A stretch of DNA of 64,000 nt from Paludibacteraceae bacterium (GTDB lineage Bacteria > Bacteroidota > Bacteroidia > Bacteroidales > Paludibacteraceae): NCBI GenBank assembly GCA_024401435.1, contig JAKSLB010000004.1:124001-188000 (forward strand), in the 5' to 3' direction. A model generated the notes under the pieces. The model searched no databases. It saw nothing but the letters and a program-made list of their open reading frames with translations, and was not told the DNA's origin. The translations under genes were made by a program, and so were the position numbers. Positions 52,455-61,402 of this stretch are shown here, piece after piece. How positions within the stretch are numbered: the first letter of the stretch is position 1; each line of letters opens with the position of its first letter.

Positions 52455-55349
52455 ATGGCAGTAAGAGTAGCAGACGTCATTAAACCGATGAACGACCAGG
52501 ACTTTCCTGTTGTTAACGTTGAACATCTTGGTATTAATGACGAATTACCTACCGCGGATGACCTTGGTAAGGTAGTTAAAGTTGTAAACAAAGGTGATGA
52601 AGAACACCCGAATTATCAGTTCGACGTTGTTGACGGTGGAGCTGATGCTGACGGTCTTTTTCGTGACGTCTTCGGCGAGAACTATGACAAAGGTCAATTA
52701 GATCTTCAACAACGTGAAGGTCAAGATGCTCCATCTTTCACCATCGATGGTGGTGAAGATGCTGCTAAAACCGTCATCAAAAATGACGGTATGACTGTCA
52801 CTGAAGGTGACAACACATCATCTGTTGGTGCATCAAATGTCAGCGTTTCAAACACTGATGAAGACGGTATCGTCAAATCTGCTAATGTCAGCACAGAGAG
52901 CATCGTTCTTAGCGAAAGCGGTCATGAAGAAGCTGGCGACAACAAAGCAGCAATGGTCTTTCCTGACAGTATCAGTGTCAGCCATGGCAGCAACAGCTCT
53001 TCTATGGGTGCTGATAACGGCTTCATCAACTACCATGAAGAAGACGGTGTTAACACTCAATCCTTTTTGAGTGGTGATACTCTTCGTGAAACCAAAACAT
53101 ATTCTGATGCAGAAGGATCTCATGTTAAAGAAGGTACTTACTCTTCTGAAGGTTTCTCTCTGCAAGAAAATGGTACTACATCAATCACCGCAGCTGTAAC
53201 TGGTCCTGGTGATGGTGTTATCTGGGTTGGTGATTCAACTGAGCTGTCCAAAAATACTCAGATTACTCCAACTCAAATCCTCATTCAAGGTAACAAAGTT
53301 TTAACTGAACTTGCTACCGATGCTGACAAAGTTCTCGTCTCTGTTCCTGTTATGGATGGCGAGGAAATCAAAGGTTACAAATTCGTTGAGAAAGACGCTG
53401 TACCGAATAAACTCGATGTTACAGCTGCTATCGGTTCTGACGAAATTCCTGTATACGTCAACGAGGCTGGTGTTATCACTGCTGCTGAAGGTTACATCAA
53501 TGTTCCAGCTCCAGTTGCTGATGACGAAGGTAAAATCCTCGTTGCTGATGCCGAGGGTCACTGGCAGATTTCTGCACCAGCTTTGACTGATGCTGAATAT
53601 GCTACCAAAATCGGTTCTTCCGAGGGTACTGAAGCTATCGGTTCTGAAACCCTTCCAGTTTATGTTGCTGAAGATGGTACCATCACAGCTGTAACTGGTA
53701 TCGACGTTTCTGCTGTTGAGGGTGAAGGTGCTGGTATCGTTAAAGCTAAAGAGCTTCAAGCTGCCGCTGCTACTATTCAAGCTGCTGCTGATGTTGAAGA
53801 TCCTTCATTCATCGTTAAAGATGCTGCTGGTTTACCACAAATCCAAGTTGTTCCTGCTGGTGACAACAAAGGTGTCTATATTGGCTCTTCTGATGACGCT
53901 GGTCATAAAGTTGCCACTATGGCTGATGTTACCAACCGTTGGGCTTACAAAGTAGTTGAAGCTCTCCCAGCCACTGGTGAAGAGTACACCATCTACTTGG
54001 TTCCAGCCACCGAGGGTGGTCAAGAAGAAGAACAAAACGTCCACGCTGAATACATCTGGATCGTTGAGGAAGAAGGTGGCGAAGGTAAATGGGAAAAGAT
54101 CGGTGATACCCGTATCGATCTTTCCGATTACTACACCAAAGAAGAAGTAGACGATCTCCTCGCTGGTGATTTGTATCCAAATAGCGTTACTACCCCAACC
54201 ATCACTGTTCGTGGTGAAGGTGGTGGTGAAGAAGAGCGTTTCACTGCCTCTACAGAAGTATCAGCTAATGTTGAGACATTCTCATTTGATGAACCTATCA
54301 CTGCCAGCAATGTTAAATTGTGGATGTTGGACAAAGGTGGTGAAGTTGTCATCGCTGATAACGAACCACTGACAAGTGCTGACGGTAAACTCATTTACTC
54401 TGGTGCACATCCGGATAATAGATTTACCTTCGATCTCGTCTATGATCCTGCTACCAACGAAGGTACTGTCACTTATTCACCAGAAGACATCAACATTAAT
54501 GATGCTCAGAACCGTATTCAATTCGTTGTTGCTCCTAGTGGCGGTGGTGAATTAACTGTTGCTGACACTGTTCATATCGACAATACTGGTATCGACACCA
54601 ATGGTGCTGATATCCGTATCGCTGGTACTTCAGTTCTCGATTCTTCAACTCACAGTTTCGAGTACACTGGTGAAGCTGCTGAAGCTACTCCAACCAATGT
54701 CGAAGATGCTTTGAATGACTTGTACAGCAAAGTTTCTTCTATGGCTTTGGATATTGTCGATCTTAAAGTCGAACCAGAAACTCTTGTTGCTGGTATTGAG
54801 ACAGAGATCGTTGTCAGCTGGCGCTACAATAAACCAGTTACTTCACAAACTCTCACCGTTGATGGCGAGGCTGTTGAAGTTGAACAAGAAGGCAGTTCCT
54901 TTGTTGTCACTGTTCCTGGTATTTCTGCTAGAGCCGGTGCTGATCTGGACATCGCTGTTGAAGGTCACGATGCAGACGGTAATGAAGCTTACAAGACCAT
55001 TACTTTGGCCGTCAAGTCACCTATCGTCTTTGGTTCTGCTCCTAGACCAGTAGATGATGTCTATGATGATTCATTCCTCGGTTATTTGTCTGGGCAATTG
55101 GAAGCTGACGGCAAAGACATCATTGCTCTCGTCTATATTGACAACGAGCAGTATGGTTACATTGCTTATCCGTTTGATTGGGGTGACTTAGAGTATGCCC
55201 ACATCGGTGGTATGCAATGTGAGATGGTTTCCTGTGGTTCTGTTTATAGCGAAGAATTTGGTACTTTGTGCCTCTATCGTACAACTCGTCCAAGCCTCGG
55301 TCGTACCAATATTCAAACCTTCGAAAACAGCTTCGCTCCTCGTTCATAA
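52455..55349 (+). CDS. Large modular tail fibre protein
   Basis: This encodes 964 aa after AAAGGAG. The start, MAVRVADVIKPMNDQDFPVV, is nearly the same as that of the 55692 gene and probably attaches both fibres to the same site. The middle has repeats with LPVY-V and a module EEYTIYLVPATEGGQ, YIWIVEEEGGEGKWEKIGDT and then DLSDYYTKEEVDDLL, common in gut-phage fibres. The C-terminal 200 residues hold an Ig-like and a tip domain, matching those of the 51180 gene. GCT, GGT, GAC and CGT codons and G+C are visibly more frequent than in neighbours, which may mean high expression or transfer. Confidence 0.8.
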   Translation: MAVRVADVIKPMNDQDFPVVNVEHLGINDELPTADDLGKVVKVVNKGDEEHPNYQFDVVDGGADADGLFRDVFGENYDKGQLDLQQREGQDAPSFTIDGGEDAAKTVIKNDGMTVTEGDNTSSVGASNVSVSNTDEDGIVKSANVSTESIVLSESGHEEAGDNKAAMVFPDSISVSHGSNSSSMGADNGFINYHEEDGVNTQSFLSGDTLRETKTYSDAEGSHVKEGTYSSEGFSLQENGTTSITAAVTGPGDGVIWVGDSTELSKNTQITPTQILIQGNKVLTELATDADKVLVSVPVMDGEEIKGYKFVEKDAVPNKLDVTAAIGSDEIPVYVNEAGVITAAEGYINVPAPVADDEGKILVADAEGHWQISAPALTDAEYATKIGSSEGTEAIGSETLPVYVAEDGTITAVTGIDVSAVEGEGAGIVKAKELQAAAATIQAAADVEDPSFIVKDAAGLPQIQVVPAGDNKGVYIGSSDDAGHKVATMADVTNRWAYKVVEALPATGEEYTIYLVPATEGGQEEEQNVHAEYIWIVEEEGGEGKWEKIGDTRIDLSDYYTKEEVDDLLAGDLYPNSVTTPTITVRGEGGGEEERFTASTEVSANVETFSFDEPITASNVKLWMLDKGGEVVIADNEPLTSADGKLIYSGAHPDNRFTFDLVYDPATNEGTVTYSPEDININDAQNRIQFVVAPSGGGELTVADTVHIDNTGIDTNGADIRIAGTSVLDSSTHSFEYTGEAAEATPTNVEDALNDLYSKVSSMALDIVDLKVEPETLVAGIETEIVVSWRYNKPVTSQTLTVDGEAVEVEQEGSSFVVTVPGISARAGADLDIAVEGHDADGNEAYKTITLAVKSPIVFGSAPRPVDDVYDDSFLGYLSGQLEADGKDIIALVYIDNEQYGYIAYPFDWGDLEYAHIGGMQCEMVSCGSVYSEEFGTLCLYRTTRPSLGRTNIQTFENSFAPRS

Positions 55350-55400
55350 TTTCTAACTAACTTATCTATGTTCACATTCTGAACAAAACTTAATATTCAA

Positions 55401-55432
55401 GGAGAAGGGGCTTTGATGCCCCTTCTCCCCTT
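55401..55432 (+). terminator. Strong hairpin terminator after the large fibre gene
   Basis: GGAGAAGGGGC at 55401-55411 pairs perfectly with GCCCCTTCTCC at 55418-55428 around TTTGAT, followed by CCTTGCTTTG. It is a very stable stem; the T-run is short, so it may be leaky. It closes the gene ending at 55349. Confidence 0.7.
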
Positions 55433-55506
55433 GCTTTGAAAACACTTGCTATTGAACTGTCTTACAAAACCAAAAAATGAACATAACTTTTTTGTAGGAG
55501 AGTACA

Positions 55507-55701
55507 ATGGCTTTAATTATATGGACAATATATTTTACCTTATGGATTCTAGGTCATATTTATATCGGACGACGTATCTGGGAACTCATGGAGGACGAGA
55601 CACGTCAACAAGAGCTGTTCAGGTTACAGTTACAATATCAACGGGAACTGAAAGAACAGCGTAAAAAAGAGAAAGATGCAGGAGATAACACATGGCAATA
55701 A
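55507..55701 (+). CDS. Small membrane protein with charged coiled tail
   Basis: This encodes 64 aa. AGGAG lies before the start, and it overlaps the next fibre gene by 10 bases. It has one membrane helix (LIIWTIYFTLWILGHIYIG) and then a charged helix rich in Arg, Gln, Glu and Lys (FRLQLQYQRELKEQRKKEKD). A membrane protein between two tail-fibre genes is unusual. It might be an exclusion or lysis-related peptide. Function unknown. Confidence 0.6.
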   Translation: MALIIWTIYFTLWILGHIYIGRRIWELMEDETRQQELFRLQLQYQRELKEQRKKEKDAGDNTWQ

Positions 55702-58700
55702 GAGTAGCAGATACTATTAGACCTATGAACAATCAGGATTTTCCTGTCGTTGAAGGTCAGTATCTTGAAATGACCAAATCAGATGGTACTACAAAGCGTC
55801 TTCAGGCTATGTATGATGACGGAGAGCTCGGTGGTGGACTCAAAACAGAAACCCTCAGCTATCTTCCTGCAGAAGGTCAGACTGATAGAATCTATCTGAT
55901 TCCAAACAAAGAATCCAACAAAGAAGATGCATATGATGAATATGTATGGACACAGGGTTTTGATTCTAGAATACTGACAGACAACTACGGATACTATTGG
56001 GAATGGGTTTCCAATGAAACTATGAGAGCTGTGTATGATATGTCATCACAGTTTGTCTCAGACTTTGTCAATTGGACAATATTGGAAATTCATACTACAA
56101 CAGGATATTCTTTCAAAGGTACATGGTCATTATCAGGTACATTTGAAAATGCTTCAGGGATCATTCCCGTGCATGATAAGTTAGGAAATTCTGCTAACTT
56201 TGAATTCCTCGTACAGGTTGGTTCATATCCATATGGTATCCAGGTAACTACATCAAATTCGACAGACTGTCCGATAGTTGATAGTCAGTGGCAGTGTGTT
56301 ATTGATAAGCTTGTTATCAGTAATGGTGCACAAATCTATCAATGGGAAAAAGTCGGACCGTCATTAGATACAGTTTCTACACAAAAGTTATCTGTATCTA
56401 AACCATACAGTAATTCATACTCTGTTGATGTTTTACCTGAGAAAGTTTTAGTTAAGAGCGATATCTCCGAGATGCAGTACAATGCATCAGGTAATCGTTC
56501 AAATCCTATTCCAGGATCAACTATTGACAGCGACGGTATTCATAACATTCTGACAGGTATCGGACATCTGGGTCAATCTTCTATTTGGTTGGTTGCACCT
56601 GATTGGTCTAACACACTATCAGTCAATTGTCCTGCAATGGATCCCGGTGAAAGCTACGAGGTTGGTGAGTTTGCAGGTGAGACTGTATTCCTGTCATTAA
56701 GTAATGATGGAAATGTAGACATACTATTTAATAATAGTGTTATCTCAGATTGGTCTGACGTAGAAGAACTCGGTTTCTGGTCATACTTACCAGCAAAACA
56801 TGAGATGGAAATCACCTCTACTGATATCCGTAAAGACGGTGTCTCAGTATTAGGTGGAGGTGGTGGAAGTATTTCACCTGCAGGTAATGATGCACTCCCT
56901 GTTTTCATCAATTACGAGGGTCAAGCACAGACAATTTCTGACTTGAATCTTAATCAGTCAGGTTGGAAAGAAGCACATCTGAATTCATCATCATTTTCTC
57001 CGGAAGGTACACTGGGTCTTTATGTTGCAGGTGGTTATAAAGCTGCGCCAGGTTCATATCTCTATGGTGAAATTACCGCGGAAGGTGTTACAACACCATT
57101 CTGGGTTGAAGGTGATAACTGGTATGAAGACCAGGGAAGTCCTTGTGTAAAAATCAATGACGACCTTTGGTACAGTTATATGTCCCAAGCTTTCTATTTC
57201 AGAGACTCACTTGGTGAAGGTGTAAACTTTGACTGTACTGTTAATTACTTCCAGGATGCTTATGTACAGGCAACCACTGTAACAGTTTCTGATCCGTCTT
57301 CAACTGCAAGACTCACTGCAAGCGGACTTGTTTTAAGTCGTACTGACAGATCTACAAAAGTCACTCATCAGGGTTTCAGTACTACAGAATCCGTGAGAGC
57401 AGAAAAAGAAAGTTCTATTGCAGGGACTACATTAAGACCTGAAGTAGGTAATCGTGAGTTCCGTAATTTTGCTTTAAAGACAGCAGGATGGTCTTTGTAC
57501 AAGAGTGCCTATGAATGCGGATATCCGACAGAAATTCTGACAAACAATGATTACATCGCGGGTGAGTACATTTTTATTGATAACATCCGTGGTGAAGAAT
57601 ACCAGATTAATACAAATGACTTCAATTCAGGTAACTTACAGGACTTCTGTCCAAATGCTCAAAGTCATCAACTGAGTGCAGTGACTGCTGTACATTCATG
57701 GGATTGGTCAATTGTTCCTGGTATCTGTTGTGAAAGAACTGCAAACGGTTTACGTTTGTGGTTTGATACAGTATTGTGGCCATGTTCCGGTACAGACAAT
57801 ATTCCTGATGATGTTCAGGATAACACTGTCATTGCAGCTGCTACAGTTGTACCTTTAACACCTCCTACTGTTATTACAGGAAGGGTTGAAGCAAACGATG
57901 TAATTGCAAACGAAGTGGATGCTGTTCATGGTCTATTCAGAGGTAACACTCTGGGTACAAATGTTGATACTCAGATGACATCAAGTACAAGTGCATACGG
58001 TGGAGCACATCGTTCTACAAATCTTGTAAGTGACATTCATCAGGGTGACAAAGTTGAAGGTTTTGGTTTTGTAAGTTCCGATTGGCAGGTTGGTACAGGA
58101 TATCAATCAGTTACTACTAAATATAGTACAGATTATCCATACTTATTCCTGGGTGAAGACGCGGTTCTTGTAAAACCTACAGGAAACTTATTCCTGTTCA
58201 TTAAACCATCACTGTATCAGACATTACCTGATGGTATTGCACATCTGAAAATCAATGCTGAAGACGTCGCGTCAATTACATTCAACCGTAAGATGGAATC
58301 AAAAGACTCTGCATATCAGTACTTATTCCCTGAGAAGAGCGGTACTGTTGCTATGTTGTCAGATATCCACGGAGGCGGTGGTGGAGTAAGCCCTGCAGGT
58401 TCATCTTCATTACCTGTTTATATTAACAGTGACGGTGAAGCAGTTGCAGTAAATAACCTGGAAATCGCTAATTCAAGTAACATTGCAGGAACGTCATTAT
58501 CAAAGTATGCAGGAAAAGCTGTACTGAGATCTGATCTTGTCGGTTGTAATGCCGGTGTAGAGAGACTGACATTTGTAAATGATACAATTACAGATAAAAC
58601 TGCAACATACATGGATCGTACTGTTTTCTTTGATTCAAAACAGTTAAGCAGTCGTTTTGAAAACATGGCGTACACAAATGTTATGGCGATTGATCTTCCT

Positions 58701-58928
58701 GATATAGGATATGGTGCAGAATTCTGTCTTGTCTTTGATGAATATGCTGCACCAGAACCCGATGAGGATGATGACGACGGATTTACTACAAGTGGTGCAG
58801 CTGGTAGTTCCATAGCACCACCAAGACCTGATGATGACGATGATGAGTTCAGTACAAGTGGTGATGCGGGTGGCTGGTATGTAACATCAGGTAACTCCTC
58901 TACATCAGGTATTGCAGGTTTGGATTGA
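55692..58928 (+). CDS. Large modular tail fibre protein
   Basis: This encodes 1078 aa. It starts with MAIRVADTIRPMNNQDFPVV, matching the fibre at 52455. A module YLPAEGQTDRIYLIPNKESN, then YDEYVWTQG and YQWEKVG, is shared in type with the other fibre. Two repeats begin GGGGGSISPAGNDALPVFIN and GGGGVSPAGSSSLPVYINSD, at about residues 393 and 897. The end is acidic and Gly/Ser-rich, with PEPDEDDDDGFTTSGAAG and a near copy DDDDDEFSTSGDAGG. The repeats suggest a trimeric fibre shaft. It is likely a receptor-binding part. Confidence 0.75.
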   Translation: MAIRVADTIRPMNNQDFPVVEGQYLEMTKSDGTTKRLQAMYDDGELGGGLKTETLSYLPAEGQTDRIYLIPNKESNKEDAYDEYVWTQGFDSRILTDNYGYYWEWVSNETMRAVYDMSSQFVSDFVNWTILEIHTTTGYSFKGTWSLSGTFENASGIIPVHDKLGNSANFEFLVQVGSYPYGIQVTTSNSTDCPIVDSQWQCVIDKLVISNGAQIYQWEKVGPSLDTVSTQKLSVSKPYSNSYSVDVLPEKVLVKSDISEMQYNASGNRSNPIPGSTIDSDGIHNILTGIGHLGQSSIWLVAPDWSNTLSVNCPAMDPGESYEVGEFAGETVFLSLSNDGNVDILFNNSVISDWSDVEELGFWSYLPAKHEMEITSTDIRKDGVSVLGGGGGSISPAGNDALPVFINYEGQAQTISDLNLNQSGWKEAHLNSSSFSPEGTLGLYVAGGYKAAPGSYLYGEITAEGVTTPFWVEGDNWYEDQGSPCVKINDDLWYSYMSQAFYFRDSLGEGVNFDCTVNYFQDAYVQATTVTVSDPSSTARLTASGLVLSRTDRSTKVTHQGFSTTESVRAEKESSIAGTTLRPEVGNREFRNFALKTAGWSLYKSAYECGYPTEILTNNDYIAGEYIFIDNIRGEEYQINTNDFNSGNLQDFCPNAQSHQLSAVTAVHSWDWSIVPGICCERTANGLRLWFDTVLWPCSGTDNIPDDVQDNTVIAAATVVPLTPPTVITGRVEANDVIANEVDAVHGLFRGNTLGTNVDTQMTSSTSAYGGAHRSTNLVSDIHQGDKVEGFGFVSSDWQVGTGYQSVTTKYSTDYPYLFLGEDAVLVKPTGNLFLFIKPSLYQTLPDGIAHLKINAEDVASITFNRKMESKDSAYQYLFPEKSGTVAMLSDIHGGGGGVSPAGSSSLPVYINSDGEAVAVNNLEIANSSNIAGTSLSKYAGKAVLRSDLVGCNAGVERLTFVNDTITDKTATYMDRTVFFDSKQLSSRFENMAYTNVMAIDLPDIGYGAEFCLVFDEYAAPEPDEDDDDGFTTSGAAGSSIAPPRPDDDDDEFSTSGDAGGWYVTSGNSSTSGIAGLD

Positions 58929-58963
58929 TGGAAATAATTAAAGTACTCTCGGAGATAATTTAG

Positions 58964-59566
58964 ATGAAACATAAAATTCACGGAAAAGTAGCTCCTGATG
59001 GAACAGTTACTTTAATAGACCGGACAGGAATTTTTGCAGAGCATATCCATGCATATTATTTAGATGGAAAGCTCTACATTGAATTTGCTGAAAGACAACC
59101 TGAATACACTGCTGCAGATATAGTTTATCCTGACAGTTTTTTGAAAATTACTGAAGGTGAAGGAAATATCATTCAGGTGTCCCCGGGGGATATTACTAAG
59201 AATGGTGTTTCCATCATCGACAGTAAACAAGACTTACTTGTTTCTGGAACAAATATTAAGACAATTAATAATCAGTCTATTCTTGGTGAAGGTAACCTCA
59301 CTATCGGTGGTGGCGGAGGTGGTGGACACGAAGAAGCTACTGACGCACAGATGGATTACAACAATCCTTCTGATGAATACCTAGCAGTGAAACCTTCACA
59401 GATTAGAGCGATGATTTTAGCTGCATTACAAGAATTTGCAGAAGATACTTTGTATCCAGAGTTTTTACGTGTACCTGAAACACCTACATACGGGAAAACA
59501 GATAGTGCAAGTACTGAACCGCCTGCATTCCTCAATGTTCCTGACACTGCATATTATGGAGAATAA
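58964..59566 (+). CDS. Short fibre/adaptor protein with MDYNNPS module
   Basis: This encodes 200 aa with GGAG upstream. A first domain with KHKIHGKVAPDGTVTLIDRT is followed by a beta segment and a Gly-rich linker (GEGNLTIGGGGGGG). The segment DAQMDYNNPSDEYLAVKPSQ, then IRAMILAALQEF, matches the end of the 20189 gene. It ends with repeats LRVPETPTYGKTD and LNVPDTAYYGE. The shared module links it to the baseplate appendage genes, so it may join fibre to baseplate. It is coupled to the next gene by a TAATG junction. Confidence 0.65.
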   Translation: MKHKIHGKVAPDGTVTLIDRTGIFAEHIHAYYLDGKLYIEFAERQPEYTAADIVYPDSFLKITEGEGNIIQVSPGDITKNGVSIIDSKQDLLVSGTNIKTINNQSILGEGNLTIGGGGGGGHEEATDAQMDYNNPSDEYLAVKPSQIRAMILAALQEFAEDTLYPEFLRVPETPTYGKTDSASTEPPAFLNVPDTAYYGE

Positions 59567-59568
59567 TG

Positions 59569-60873
59569 ATGAGCATAGGTGGATATAAAAGCATTAAAAT
59601 CCCAATGGACGGAAACACACTTACTGATTGGGGTCTTGTTAAAACTACATCCCAGAAAGCAGCAGATGGACATATTCGACCTGACAATGTAACAATTGTA
59701 CTTCGACACATTGTAGAAGCTTTGCATACATTAGATGCAGGTTGGGACATGAAAAGCGGTTACGGTACAACAAGTGATCCTTTGATACAAAATGCCAGTA
59801 AAGACACACGTTATATCAACGGATACGACACCAATATGCATTTTTACGAGTATCGTCCCTATATGTACACTATTATGAAACATAGTGAAGGCTATGAATT
59901 GTTATTGTTGTATATATACTACCACGATGACGATGCAATGGCGGGAATTAACGACCTGAGGTTTGGACCAGTTTGGGCAAGAGATACTTTCAGCTATAAA
60001 CCAGAAACACCTAGAATTGGTGGACTGTGCTACTCGATATTACCAAAAGAGTCACCGAATGAGTTTGGTGGTGGAACATTTGCGGATGCCGCTACATTTC
60101 TACCTGAAGATGCTACACCGATTGTGTATGCAAATGCTGCAAGCATTGTTTATGAGTATGATAGAGATACTACTATTTCAGATACGCAAGCTATATATCT
60201 GGTATCTAAAGTAGATTCTGAAACCTGTATACTTAGCTTGTTTACAGGCCCCGATCGAGGCTATCCAAAATTAATTTCAACGGGTACCTTGTTTGAAAAT
60301 CCTACATATCCAGACAATTATTTATCAAAATATGGATCTATTGTTTGGACAACAGATACTCAAAACCCTTGGACAGAGTCACACGGGGCAGATAAAAGCT
60401 ATGACTGTATGTACTTAAACAGCATTACAAAACTAAACAAGGCAGGCTATGATCGTAGATATACGCCACGTGTTGCTGCGTACTATGAAGGACGTGGTTG
60501 GGTATCTGGTATGGGAAAACACAATAGTTCAAGTCCATACGATAGATATGATTGTGCGCTGCAAACTTCTGATGCCCGCGGTCTGTGCAGCATATCTCGT
60601 GATGATAGGGTTTCAGCTGGTCCAGTGTCATGTGCTTTTTATAATTATGAGGATGACACATATACACTATTAGGATGGGTCAGAAGAGACTATTGTTTAA
60701 CAGTACCGTATCGCACAAGCTCATCTGGAAGTGATTATGCACCATACACATCACAGCCGAAAGGGTGTTTATTTGAAAACGGGTGCTATCTGTTTACAGG
60801 AACCCTTTTCTGTTTTGGCTGGGATCCTAGTAACTACGCAGACCAGAATCCATACTACAATCCTGGAGCATAA
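59569..60873 (+). CDS. Tail fibre/receptor-binding protein candidate
   Basis: This encodes 434 aa. ATG 59569 has GGAG 7 bases upstream; ATG 59566 is also possible. A short helical start (KSIKIPMDGNTLTDWGLVKT) is followed by a long beta-rich, tyrosine-rich part with many Gly and Asp (YGTTSDPLIQNASKD; RDDRVSAGPVSCAFYNYEDD). High aromatic content and no repeats suggest a globular ligand-binding domain. It is the last gene of the fibre set. No catalytic motif was found. Confidence 0.65.
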   Translation: MSIGGYKSIKIPMDGNTLTDWGLVKTTSQKAADGHIRPDNVTIVLRHIVEALHTLDAGWDMKSGYGTTSDPLIQNASKDTRYINGYDTNMHFYEYRPYMYTIMKHSEGYELLLLYIYYHDDDAMAGINDLRFGPVWARDTFSYKPETPRIGGLCYSILPKESPNEFGGGTFADAATFLPEDATPIVYANAASIVYEYDRDTTISDTQAIYLVSKVDSETCILSLFTGPDRGYPKLISTGTLFENPTYPDNYLSKYGSIVWTTDTQNPWTESHGADKSYDCMYLNSITKLNKAGYDRRYTPRVAAYYEGRGWVSGMGKHNSSSPYDRYDCALQTSDARGLCSISRDDRVSAGPVSCAFYNYEDDTYTLLGWVRRDYCLTVPYRTSSSGSDYAPYTSQPKGCLFENGCYLFTGTLFCFGWDPSNYADQNPYYNPGA

Positions 60874-60875
60874 TC

Positions 60876-61079
60876 ATGGAAAACAAAAAGCTGCTGAAGA
60901 ATTTCTCAGATGTGACAAAAAGATACTTTGATGCTGCAGACTGTGGTGTTGTGGATATCAGTGCTCCGTTGTCTGGTGAAGCTAAGATGATTCTGTATAA
61001 GAATGCTGAAGAAGCAATCAATCAGCAGAAAGAACAACAAAAAGATGTAAAAGAAGATTGGGGAGCTGGCTATGTTTGA
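60876..61079 (+). CDS. Small protein with NFS...RYFD leader
   Basis: This encodes 67 aa with GGAG upstream, starting 2 bases after the previous stop. It opens with KKLLKNFSDVTKRYFDAADC, a member of the leader family. After it, VVDISAPLSGEAKMILYKNA and a Gln/Lys-rich helix complete the protein. If the leader is cut off, only about 47 residues remain, the scale of T4 internal-head peptides. It overlaps the next leader gene by 8 bases. The function is unknown. Confidence 0.7.
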   Translation: MENKKLLKNFSDVTKRYFDAADCGVVDISAPLSGEAKMILYKNAEEAINQQKEQQKDVKEDWGAGYV

Positions 61080-61338
61080 TGAACGTGAACTAAGAGTTTT
61101 TGCAAAAGCTGCCAGGAAATATTTTTCCAATGATTCTCATGTTGGACATCTGATGGGAGATGTATATAAACTTCCCCCACAGAAACAAAGTAAAGCTGAT
61201 ATTGCTGCATATGAACAACAGTCAGCTGAGTATACAGATGATGATTATCAGAATTATACATATTTGAATTCATTTACATCAGATGATAATAACACGGACG
61301 GTTATGACTTTGATGACGATGATGCAGACGATGAATAA
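61072..61338 (+). CDS. Small protein with VFAKAARKYFS leader
   Basis: This encodes 88 aa with GGGAG upstream. It begins DERELRVFAKAARKYFSNDS, the leader with A in place of S in the first motif. The remainder is polar and strongly acidic at the end (DGYDFDDDDADDE). It is the last plus-strand gene before the bidirectional terminator. Two leader genes side by side suggest duplication of a cargo unit. Function unknown. Confidence 0.7.
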   Translation: MFDERELRVFAKAARKYFSNDSHVGHLMGDVYKLPPQKQSKADIAAYEQQSAEYTDDDYQNYTYLNSFTSDDNNTDGYDFDDDDADDE

Positions 61339-61359
61339 CTGAGATCAGAAAAATAAATA

Positions 61360-61400
61360 CCCCCGGGAAGTGTTTGTGCACTTCTCGGGGGCTTTTTTCT
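61360..61400. terminator. Strong bidirectional terminator between converging operons
   Basis: CCCCCGGGAAGTG 61360-61372 pairs with CACTTCTCGGGGG 61379-61391 around TTTGTG (one G-T pair), followed by CTTTTTTCTTCTT on the plus strand. On the minus strand the same stem is followed by T-rich sequence (complement of AAAAATAAATA). It separates plus-strand late genes from the minus-strand operon. Confidence 0.9.
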
Positions 61401-61402
61401 TC

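Noticed and set aside
53301..53780. A 159-codon minus-strand frame inside the 52455 fibre gene
   Set aside because: Antisense shadow of a real gene with regular GCT/GAC codons. No supporting signals.
55446..55664. A 72-codon ORF overlapping the small membrane protein
   Set aside because: It overlaps the 55507 gene in another frame, has no ribosome site, and encodes no plausible fold.
58418..58981. A 187-codon minus-strand frame inside the fibre gene
   Set aside because: It lies antisense to a clearly real fibre gene; its Ser/Ser/Pro-rich sequence is the complement of acidic and Gly-rich codons. No ribosome site or operon partner.
50873..60873. A diversity-generating retroelement for the fibre tips
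   Set aside because: No reverse transcriptase gene or template repeat was found in the window.
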